From Rhodanobacter sp. UBA5168 (GTDB lineage: Bacteria > Pseudomonadota > Gammaproteobacteria > Xanthomonadales > Rhodanobacteraceae), in NCBI GenBank assembly GCA_002413455.1, contig DHXA01000240.1, positions 3,162 to 29,774 of the forward strand: a stretch of DNA of 26,613 bases, given 5' to 3'. Below are positions 1 to 7,816 of this stretch, one piece after another. The position numbers and the translations under genes were made by a program. The number at the start of each line of letters is the position of its first letter. Positions within the stretch are counted from its first letter, which is position 1. The notes beneath the pieces are model-generated. The model was not told the DNA's origin and did no database searches. It was given only the letters and a program-made list of their open reading frames with translations.

Positions 1-933
1 CGAACCCGGCTGCAGCGCCGGCAGTTCGATTTCGCCCAGGCCGGCCAGCGGGCCGGAGTTCATCCAGCGCAAATCATTGGCGATCTTCATCAGCGCCACC
101 GCCGACGTCTTCAGCTGACCGGACAGTTCCACCGCGGCATCCTGCGACGCCATCCCCTCGAAATAATTCTGCGCCGACTCGAACTTCACGCCGGTCAGCT
201 TCTTCAGTTGCAGCGCCATGGCCGGGCCGAACTTCGGATCGGCATTGATGCCCGTGCCGACGGCCGTACCGCCTTGCGGCAGCCGGCGCATGCGCTTCAA
301 TGAGTCCTCGATGCGTTCGATCGCCGAACCGATCTGTGCGGCCCAGCCGGACAACTCCTGTCCGAACGTGATCGGCATCGCGTCCATCAGATGCGTGCGG
401 CCAGTCTTCGGTGTGCTCCTCAGCTCGCGGGCGCGCCTGTCGATGGTCCTCTTCAGATGCTTCAACGCCGGCAACAACTGTTCGCTGGCGGTGAGCGTGG
501 CGCTGACGTGGATCGCGGTGGGGATCACGTCGTTCGAGCTCTGCCCGTAATTGACATGATCGTTCGGATGCACCTTCGCCCCGCCCTTCACCGCCAGGTG
601 AGCGATCACCTCGTTCGCATTCATGTTGGTGCTGGTGCCCGAGCCGGTCTGGAAGATGTCGATCGGGAACTGCGCGTCGTATTGGCCGTCCGCCACCGCC
701 AGCGCTGCCTTGCGGATCGCCGCGGCCTGATTCTTTTTCAGATGGCCCATCGACAGGTTGACCTCGGCCGCCGCGGCCTTGATCAGCCCCAGCGCGCGGA
801 TGAACTGACGCGGCAGGTGCAGGCCGGAGATCGGGAAATTGTCTATAGCGCGCTGAGTCTGCGCGCCATACAGCGCATCCGCAGGTACCTGTAATTCACC
901 CATGCTGTCGCGCTCGGTGCGAAAACCACTCAT
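1..933 (-). CDS. fumC: Class II fumarate hydratase, partial (C-terminus outside window)
   Basis: Interconverts fumarate and L-malate in the TCA cycle as an iron-independent cytosolic homotetramer. The first 311 residues are visible. They include the substrate-loop motif GSGTSTNMN (about 97-105), SSNDVIPTA (132-140) and the GRTH motif with the expected catalytic His at 181. The window edge cuts the gene at LQPGS, directly before the rest of the family signature (GSSxMPxKxNP), so the missing part should be roughly 150 residues by comparison with the usual length of about 460. The ATG at 931-933 is preceded on the minus strand by an AGGAA ribosome site about nine bases away. It is divergent from purB across 130 bp. 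There is no sign of damage. The class II assignment is firm; the choice of fumC over the related aspartase rests on overall motif context. Confidence 0.95.
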   Translation of the reverse strand, partial: MSGFRTERDSMGELQVPADALYGAQTQRAIDNFPISGLHLPRQFIRALGLIKAAAAEVNLSMGHLKKNQAAAIRKAALAVADGQYDAQFPIDIFQTGSGTSTNMNANEVIAHLAVKGGAKVHPNDHVNYGQSSNDVIPTAIHVSATLTASEQLLPALKHLKRTIDRRARELRSTPKTGRTHLMDAMPITFGQELSGWAAQIGSAIERIEDSLKRMRRLPQGGTAVGTGINADPKFGPAMALQLKKLTGVKFESAQNYFEGMASQDAAVELSGQLKTSAVALMKIANDLRWMNSGPLAGLGEIELPALQPGS

Positions 934-2431
<1,498 letters not shown>

Positions 2432-2711
2432 GTGAGGTTGCCCGCTGGGCGCACTGTCGCCCCCAGCGGCGAGGATGCGTGTATCCGCCGACCATACGGT
2501 TTATTCCCGCACTTCAGAATTGAATTCGCCGGCGGGTTCTACCCCGTTTTCGCGGACAGTTGAGTTAAGGCTGTGAAGGCCCGATCCCGAACCTCAATTC
2601 TGCGTTGCACAAAACTAGGGTCAGGTTCACTTACTCCATGATGAAAGGCTTGCGCCGAAAGTGAAGCCAACTCTGTTCGCGAAACCTCTCTGCACAACCT
2701 GCCCCATCCCA
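2432..2711. other. Gene-poor spacer downstream of purB, possibly degenerate
   Basis: There is no credible gene here. A hairpin with an 8-bp stem (2442-2449 with 2462-2469, CCGCTGGG/CCCAGCGG) sits just after the purB stop but has no T-tract, so it is at best a weak purB terminator. The middle, around 2570-2700, is less GC-rich than the neighbouring genes. It contains a GGGTCAGGTTCACTTACTCC stretch (about 2619-2638) that recalls sequences often seen beside IS200-like or REP-associated transposase genes in xanthomonads. This is recollection rather than proof. The only open frame (2539-2721, minus, 60 codons) runs into the following hairpin and shows no recognisable domain. Confidence 0.4.
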
Positions 2712-2759
2712 TCAAACGCAAACGGCCGGCAGCTTGCGATGCCGGCCGTTTGCGTTTGA
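2712..2759. terminator. Long perfect hairpin, probable bidirectional terminator
   Basis: A perfect 20-bp inverted repeat (2712-2731 with 2740-2759) encloses an 8-base loop. The arms read TCAAACGCAAACGGCCGGCA and its complement. It lies 11 bases beyond the stop of the GST gene on the minus strand and also downstream of purB on the plus strand. The A/T-richer base of the stem (AAACGCAAA/TTTGCGTTT) partly takes the place of a T-tract, but no run of T follows on either strand. Termination is inferred from position and stem strength. Confidence 0.6.
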
Positions 2760-2770
2760 GCGGTGACCGA

Positions 2771-3388
2771 TCAGGCGGCCGCCTTGATCAGCCCCTCTGC
2801 CTGCATCGCCTTCTGCACCGCCGGCCGCTCCGCCACGCGCTTCTGGAAGGCCAGCAACGCGGGGAAGCCGGACAAGTCCAGGTCGACGTGCTTCGCCCAG
2901 TTGGTGACGGTGAACAAGTAGGCGTCAGCCACCGTGAAATGTTCGCCCAGCAGCCACGGCTGCTTTGCCAGCACGTCCTCGATCAACTGGTAGCGCTTGA
3001 GCAAGTATGCCTTGCGCTCGGTGCGGGTCTGCTCTGGCGTATCCGGCTTGAACAGCGGGCTGTAGGTCTTGTGCAGTTCGGAGTTGATGTAGCCCAGCAT
3101 TTCCTGCAGACGGTAGCGCGCCAGCGTGCCGTTGGCGGGCGCCAGACCGCTTTCGGGTTTGAGGTCGGCCAGGTACTGCACGATCGCCGGGCCTTCGGTC
3201 AGCAGTTCACCGCTGTCCAGCGCCAGCGCCGGCACGTAGCCTTTCGGGTTGATCTGCCAGAAATCCGCGCCGCCTTCGGTGCGCTTGGCCTTGCCGTCGA
3301 CCTTTTCCAACGGCAGCGCAATGCCGGCTTCCAGCGCCACGATATGCGGCGACAGCGAGCAGGCACCCGACGAGTAATAGAGTTTCAT
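2771..3388 (-). CDS. Beta-class glutathione S-transferase
   Basis: Conjugates or thiol-exchanges glutathione with electrophiles in the cytosol. The protein has 205 residues, against 201 for E. coli GstA. The thioredoxin-like N-terminal domain (about 1-80) starts MKLYYSSGACS and has the beta-class Cys at position 10 followed by Ser11. The cis-Pro motif is VPAL, and the glutathione-binding TEGPAIVQYLAD segment is present. The all-alpha C-terminal domain (about 88-200) keeps His106, which E. coli beta-class GST uses in glutathione handling. The gene is divergent from an HxlR-type regulator across 185 bp, which suggests control by electrophile or oxidative stress. Its natural substrate cannot be told from sequence. 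Confidence 0.92.
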   Translation of the reverse strand: MKLYYSSGACSLSPHIVALEAGIALPLEKVDGKAKRTEGGADFWQINPKGYVPALALDSGELLTEGPAIVQYLADLKPESGLAPANGTLARYRLQEMLGYINSELHKTYSPLFKPDTPEQTRTERKAYLLKRYQLIEDVLAKQPWLLGEHFTVADAYLFTVTNWAKHVDLDLSGFPALLAFQKRVAERPAVQKAMQAEGLIKAAA

Positions 3389-3573
3389 GCGTTTTCTCCG
3401 TGATGGGTACGTGGGGAAGAACCACCGCCGCGGCCACGCGAGACGACGCCTGCGTGTACCGCAACGATGGCGGCATGCTAGCCATCCTGGTTACTGATGG
3501 ATACCACCTAACCATCGGTTAGCGGAAAAATGTAGTATCCGCCCGGTTACCGAACTCTCCCGATGGAACTCCG
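3389..3573. promoter_or_regulatory. Divergent GST/HxlR control region with palindromes
   Basis: The gap contains a perfect inverted repeat CTAACC-ATC-GGTTAG at 3508-3522. It also has a wider pair, GGATAC (3499-3504) and GTATCC (3535-3540), which flanks that palindrome almost symmetrically, and a CCATC/GATGG pair around 3482-3500. HxlR-family proteins are winged-helix dimers that usually bind short inverted repeats beside their own gene and a divergent target, so 3499-3540 is the best operator candidate. No consensus promoter hexamers were identified with confidence. Confidence 0.5.
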
Positions 3574-3966
3574 ATGGGCCTGCCCGTACGCAAGAGCAAG
3601 GTCGCTGCACCGCCGGCCTGCCCGCTCACCGAGAGCATGGCGCTGCTGCGCGGTGCGTGGGCGCCGAACGTGGTCTGGTACCTGAGCGCCCAGCCGCGCC
3701 GTTTCGGCGAACTGCGCCACGACATCCCGCGGATCTCCGCGCGCGTGCTGAGCGCGCGACTGCGCGAGCTGGAATCGCGCGGGCTGGTGACGCGGCGCGT
3801 GCTGGATACCTCGCCGCCATCGGCCGAGTACGCGCTCACACCGCTCGGCCACGAACTGCTGCCGGCGATCCAGGCACTGGCCAGCGTGGGCCGGAAGCTG
3901 ATCGCGGAATGGGAAGCGGGTGCTTCGAAACGCGCGCCTGGAGCCGCGCGTGCGAAACGGTCGTGA
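3574..3966 (+). CDS. HxlR-family winged-helix transcriptional regulator
   Basis: A 130-residue DNA-binding protein with one HxlR winged-helix domain (about 16-105). The family pattern CPLTESMALLRGAW...RRFGELRHDIPRISARVLSARLRELESRGLV is easily recognised, although the second part departs slightly from the common 'I.GIS.K.LT..L' form. A single Cys at residue 16 stands in the N-terminal position where several HxlR proteins that sense thiols or electrophiles, such as YodB and HypR, carry their redox Cys. The positively charged tail (ASKRAPGAARAKR) is unusual. It is divergent from the GST gene, its likely target, and its stop lies 6 bp from the convergent cysK stop. The ATG at 3574 is chosen because the ATG at 3563 is out of frame. 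Confidence 0.88.
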   Translation: MGLPVRKSKVAAPPACPLTESMALLRGAWAPNVVWYLSAQPRRFGELRHDIPRISARVLSARLRELESRGLVTRRVLDTSPPSAEYALTPLGHELLPAIQALASVGRKLIAEWEAGASKRAPGAARAKRS

Positions 3967-3972
3967 CCATGC

Positions 3973-4911
3973 TCAGACCTCGTCCGAACCCTCGTTGACA
4001 CCCTCGAACAGGAACGTCGACAGGTAACGCTCGCCGGTGTCCGGCAGCATCGCCAGCAGCACCGAGCCTTGCGGTGCATCCGCCGCCACTTGCAGCGCGG
4101 CGGCCAGCGTGGCGCCGGAGGAGATGCCGGTGAAGATGCCTTCATGCTGCGCCAGCTGGCGCGAAGTGTCGCGGGCCAGCACGTCGTCGATCAGCACGAT
4201 CTGGTCGACCACCTTGCGGTTGAGCACGCCCGGCACGAAGTCCGGCGTCCAGCCCTGGATCTTGTGCGGCTGCCACTCCTTGCCCGACAGCAGCGCAGCG
4301 CCAGCTGGCTCGCTGGCAATGATCTTCACTTCCGGACGTGCCACCTTGAGTACCTCGCCCACCCCAGTGAGCGTGCCGCCGGTGCCCCAGCCGGTGACGA
4401 AGTAATCCAGCCGGCGACCGGCGAAGTCGCGCAGGATTTCAGGCGCGGTGGTCTGCCGGTGATACGCCGGGTTGGCCGGATTCTCGAACTGGTTGGTAAA
4501 GAACCAGCCATGTTTCTTCGCCAGTTCCACCGCCTTCTCCACCATGCCGCTGCCGCGCGCGGCAGCCGGCGTCAGCACCACCTTGCCGCCGTAGGCGCGG
4601 ATCAGCTTGCGCCGTTCGATCGAGAAGGTCTCGGCCATCACGGCCACGAACGGATAGCCGCGTGCCGCGCAGATCGCGGCCAGCGCCACGCCGGTATTGC
4701 CGGAGGTGGCCTCGATCACGGTCTGGCCGGGTTTCAGCGTGCCGCGCTGTTCGGCGTCGAGGATGATCGCCAGGGCGAGCCGGTCCTTCACCGAACCAGC
4801 CGGATTGAAGGCCTCCACCTTCACGTAGAGTTCGACGTGTTTCGGCGCGAGGCGGTGCAGTTTGACGATCGGCGTATTGCCAATGGTGTCGAGGATGCTG
4901 TCGTGGATCAT
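3973..4911 (-). CDS. cysK: Cysteine synthase (O-acetylserine sulfhydrylase)
   Basis: A PLP enzyme that joins sulfide to O-acetyl-L-serine to give cysteine and acetate, the last step of sulfate assimilation. It has 312 residues. The PLP lysine is Lys42 in NPAGSVKDR, the substrate loop is TSGNTG (69-74), the phosphate loop is GTGGT (176-180), GISSGA is at 262-267 and PDTGERYLST at 290-299. The C-terminal ERYLST favours the CysK type, though a CysM-like choice cannot be wholly excluded. It lies 69 bp downstream of cysG on the same strand, so the two probably form an operon supplying siroheme and the sulfide acceptor. The minus-strand ATG at 4911 has GGAG about ten bases upstream. No damage is seen. 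Confidence 0.93.
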   Translation of the reverse strand: MIHDSILDTIGNTPIVKLHRLAPKHVELYVKVEAFNPAGSVKDRLALAIILDAEQRGTLKPGQTVIEATSGNTGVALAAICAARGYPFVAVMAETFSIERRKLIRAYGGKVVLTPAAARGSGMVEKAVELAKKHGWFFTNQFENPANPAYHRQTTAPEILRDFAGRRLDYFVTGWGTGGTLTGVGEVLKVARPEVKIIASEPAGAALLSGKEWQPHKIQGWTPDFVPGVLNRKVVDQIVLIDDVLARDTSRQLAQHEGIFTGISSGATLAAALQVAADAPQGSVLLAMLPDTGERYLSTFLFEGVNEGSDEV

Positions 4912-4980
4912 GGGTCGTGCTCCGGCAGACTGGGAGAAAACTGTCGCGCGATCATGCTCCCGCGCAAGTGAATATTTTCG

Positions 4981-6450
4981 TCAGGCGCGATGGACTGCCG
5001 TCAGCACGTCGGCAGCGGGCAGATTTCCCACCGGCAGGGCGCGTATGGCGTGCACCGTGGCCCCTAGCGGCGGCCGCCCGAACCAGCTCAGCGGCGTCGC
5101 CAGCGCTGCCACTTCGCCCAGAATCAGCAAGGCTGGCGAGCGCACCGCATGGAAAACCGCTCGCTCGGCCAGGTTGGCCAGGGTGCCAATGATGACGCGC
5201 TGATCCGGTCGCGAGCCGTTCTCGATCAGCGCGAAAGGGGTCGATGGCGCCCGACCGTGTTCGATCAGCCGCGCCTGCAGGCCGCCCAGCTCGGCGACGC
5301 CCATGTACACCGCCAGCGTCTGCCGTTCCTGCGCCAGGGCGGCCCAGTCCAGGGTATCGCGCGAGGACTGGCAGTGCGCCGTGACAAAGCGTACCGATTG
5401 CGCGTGGTCGCGATGGGTCAGCGGCACACCGGCGTAGGCCGCGCAGGCCACCGCGGCGGTGATGCCGGGCACCACCTCGTAGGGAATCCCGTGATCGCGC
5501 AGAAACTCGAGCTCCTCGCCGCCGCGGCCGAACACGAACGGATCGCCGCCCTTCAGTCGCACGACGCGCCGCCCGGCCTGCGCATGCTGCAGCAGCAGCG
5601 CGTGGATACCGCCCTGGGTGGTGTGGTGATGGCCAGCCTGCTTGCCGACCTCGATGCGCTCGGCGTCGCGACGCGCCAGTTCCAGCACCTCGACGCTGAC
5701 CAGCCGGTCGTGCAGGATCACGTCGGCCTCGTTCAGCGCGCGCAAGGCGCGCAAGGTCAGCAGACCCGGATCGCCGGGGCCGGCGCCCACCAGCACGACC
5801 GACCCCGCCGACGCCGCGGGCGCCGACGCCAATGCGTGTTCCGCCGCCCGCCGCGCCGCATCCGGCCGGCCCTGGCGCAACAGCGCGGCGACCGGGCCGG
5901 CGAACAGGTTTTCATAGAAACGCCGTCGTCCCGCCATGTCCGGATGCCGCAGGCGGATGCGCGTGCGCAGGCGCGCCGCCAGCGTGGCCAGCGCGCCCAG
6001 CGAATGATCGAGCAGCGTTTCCAGGCGCTCACGCAGCAGCCGCGCCAGCATCGGCGCCTCGCCACCGCTGGAAATCGCGATGGTCAGCGGTGCCCGGTCC
6101 ACCACGGCCGGCACGTGGAAGCTGGACAGCGCCGCATCGTCGACCACGTTGACGAAGATCCGGCGCAGCTCGGCGAAGGTGGCGATCAGCCGGTTCAGTT
6201 CGACGTCGGAAGTGGCTGCCACCACCAGCCAGACCCGGTCCAGCCAGCTCTCCTGGAACGCATCGCGGCGATGGGCGATGCGTCCCGCCGCCACCCAGCG
6301 CTGCAACTGTGGGGTCAGCGTGGGCGCGTTCACCGTGACCTGCGCCTGCGCACCGAGCAGGGCGGCGATCTTGCGCTCGGCCACTACGCCGCCGCCGACG
6401 ACCAGCACGGCGCGACGGGACAGATCGGCGAACAGCGGATAAAGCTTCAT
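4981..6450 (-). CDS. cysG: Siroheme synthase, trifunctional CysG
   Basis: Makes siroheme, the cofactor of CysI, from uroporphyrinogen III. The N-terminal half (about 1-150) is the NAD-dependent precorrin-2 dehydrogenase/ferrochelatase with GGGVVAERK (19-27). Asp104 and Ser128 fall at the positions of the catalytic Asp and phospho-Ser of Salmonella CysG. The C-terminal half (about 216-460) is the SAM-dependent uroporphyrinogen III methyltransferase with [15 protein letters not shown] (221-235), Asp248, Lys270 and [13 protein letters not shown] (301-313). The total is 489 residues, slightly longer than the Salmonella protein of about 457 because of the C-terminal extension. The ATG follows a GGAA ribosome-site remnant. 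It heads the probable cysG-cysK operon, divergent from cysB. Confidence 0.96.
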   Translation of the reverse strand: MKLYPLFADLSRRAVLVVGGGVVAERKIAALLGAQAQVTVNAPTLTPQLQRWVAAGRIAHRRDAFQESWLDRVWLVVAATSDVELNRLIATFAELRRIFVNVVDDAALSSFHVPAVVDRAPLTIAISSGGEAPMLARLLRERLETLLDHSLGALATLAARLRTRIRLRHPDMAGRRRFYENLFAGPVAALLRQGRPDAARRAAEHALASAPAASAGSVVLVGAGPGDPGLLTLRALRALNEADVILHDRLVSVEVLELARRDAERIEVGKQAGHHHTTQGGIHALLLQHAQAGRRVVRLKGGDPFVFGRGGEELEFLRDHGIPYEVVPGITAAVACAAYAGVPLTHRDHAQSVRFVTAHCQSSRDTLDWAALAQERQTLAVYMGVAELGGLQARLIEHGRAPSTPFALIENGSRPDQRVIIGTLANLAERAVFHAVRSPALLILGEVAALATPLSWFGRPPLGATVHAIRALPVGNLPAADVLTAVHRA

Positions 6451-6773
6451 TCAGGTGATTCCGGCTTCGCATGCAATGGGGACGAAACCACGCTACGCAA
6501 CGCATTCCACACCGGCAAATGATTTGCGTCGTCGCGCATATGCCGTCACGTTATGAACCAACTCCAGCAACACAAGCCTTGACCAAAAGTTCGAATAGAC
6601 GTATAGACGTCTGATCATGACAAACAACATCCGCACCGACGAACTCCAGGACGGCATGCATTCAGCCGTCCACACGCATGCGCCAGGCATGATCCTGCTT
6701 CGTTCCATGCGATGTAACCGTGTTCCGCTCGCGCCTCAATCCAACGATCCCGACCGCTCACGAGCCCATCGCC
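6451..6773. promoter_or_regulatory. Divergent cysG/cysB control region (323 bp, no gene)
   Basis: I see no credible gene here; a frame starting with ATG at 6617 runs on the plus strand into cysB but out of its frame. On the plus strand TTGACC (6579-6584) and TATAGA (6602-6607) are spaced exactly 17 bp and form the best promoter in the gap, pointing toward cysB with a leader of about 160 bases. The tandem met-box-like element at 6597-6612 covers that -10. On the minus strand no clear cysG promoter is visible; TTGGTT with TATGCG (about 6531-6557) is poor. The ends nearest both genes show no other repeats. Confidence 0.55.
6597..6612 (+). promoter_or_regulatory. Tandem met-box-like operator in the cysG/cysB gap
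   Basis: AGACGTAT-AGACGTCT consists of two abutting 8-mers. The second is a perfect match to the 8-bp MetJ met-box consensus AGACGTCT and the first matches six of eight. The same 16-mer with two changes lies before cysJ (13895-13910). It overlaps the TATAGA -10 at 6602-6607, a position that suits repression. Binding by MetJ is only an inference, since no regulator of that family is in this window. Confidence 0.55.
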
Positions 6774-7784
6774 ATGACGCTGATCCAGTTGCGCTATCTG
6801 ATTGCCATCGCCGACTCCGGCCTCAACATCACGCTGGCCGCCGAGCGCGTCCATGCCACCCAGCCCGGCCTGAGCAAGCAGCTCAGGCAACTTGAGGACG
6901 AGCTGGGTTTCCAGCTGTTCGTGCGCAAGGGCAAGAGCCTCGACGCGGTGACCCACGCCGGTCGGCACGTGCTCGAACGCGCCCGCACGATCCTCACCGA
7001 GGCCGCCAATATCCGCTCGATCGCCGCCAACCTGCGCAACGATGCGCGCGGCGAACTGCGCATCGCCACCACGCATACCCAGGCCCGTTTCGCCCTGCCC
7101 GCTGCCATCGGTGCGCTGAGCCTGCGCTATCCGCAGGTCAGCGTGCATCTGCAACCGAGCCGCGACGCGGAAGTACTGGCGCAGCTGGAAGCCGGCCGCG
7201 TCGACCTCGCGGTGATCAGCAGCGCCGGCGCCCCGCCGGAAATCGGCATCGCGCTGCCGGCTTACCGCTGGCATCGGGTGATCGTGGCACCGCAAGGCCA
7301 CCCGCTGACGAGCGGTCGCCAGCCACCCTCGCTCGATGATTTGGCAGCGCTGCCGTTGGTCAGCTACGAGTCCTCGCTGAAGGCCGACTCGTCGCTGCGC
7401 CGGGCGTTCGAGGCCGTCGACCTGCACCCGCACATCGCGATGACCGCCGGCGATGCCGATCTGATCAAGACCTATGTGCGCACTGGCCTGGGCATCGGCG
7501 TGCTGGCCGAAATGGCCATGCTGGACAGCGACACCGACCTGGACACCTTGCCGGCCGACCATCTGTTTCCGCAGTGCACGACCTGGATCGTGCTGCGTCG
7601 GGAAAGCGTGCTGCGCGAGTACGTGCTGGAGTTCATCGCCCAGTTTGCACCGCATCTGGACCGCCGTGACGTGGTGCGCGCGCTGGCCGCCGACACGGTG
7701 CCGGCCGAATGGTCGGCCGTGCCGCACTGGCGGGAACGGCCGACGGTTCCGCTGCCCGACGCGGCCCAACCAGTCAGCCATTGA
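6774..7784 (+). CDS. cysB: CysB-type LysR-family regulator of sulfur assimilation
   Basis: A LysR-type regulator of 336 residues; E. coli CysB has 324. The N-terminal helix-turn-helix (about 1-62) reads like CysB (LRYLIAIADSGLNITLAAE, TQPGLSKQLRQLEDELG). The effector domain has TTHTQARFALP at 99-109. There Thr100, Thr102 and Gln103 match the residues with which CysB binds sulfate or acetylserine-type ligands. In enterobacteria CysB with N-acetylserine activates cys operons. Its place between cysG-cysK and the sat-cysHIJ operon supports the same role. The ATG at 6774 is chosen over a GTG 54 bp upstream because it gives the standard CysB N-terminus; no clear ribosome site precedes it. The C-terminal tail beyond residue 310 is Pro/Arg-rich and not typical. 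Confidence 0.9.
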   Translation: MTLIQLRYLIAIADSGLNITLAAERVHATQPGLSKQLRQLEDELGFQLFVRKGKSLDAVTHAGRHVLERARTILTEAANIRSIAANLRNDARGELRIATTHTQARFALPAAIGALSLRYPQVSVHLQPSRDAEVLAQLEAGRVDLAVISSAGAPPEIGIALPAYRWHRVIVAPQGHPLTSGRQPPSLDDLAALPLVSYESSLKADSSLRRAFEAVDLHPHIAMTAGDADLIKTYVRTGLGIGVLAEMAMLDSDTDLDTLPADHLFPQCTTWIVLRRESVLREYVLEFIAQFAPHLDRRDVVRALAADTVPAEWSAVPHWRERPTVPLPDAAQPVSH

Positions 7785-7816
7785 GCGGCACCCGCCATCG
7801 ACGGCGCCGGGCTGCC

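Noticed and set aside
2539..2721. 60-codon minus-strand frame downstream of purB
   Set aside because: No domain, runs into the hairpin arm at 2712-2721 and lacks a convincing ribosome site.
6617..6895. Plus-strand frame of 92 codons overlapping the start of cysB
   Set aside because: It is out of frame with cysB, has no domain, and lies largely in the cysB coding region.
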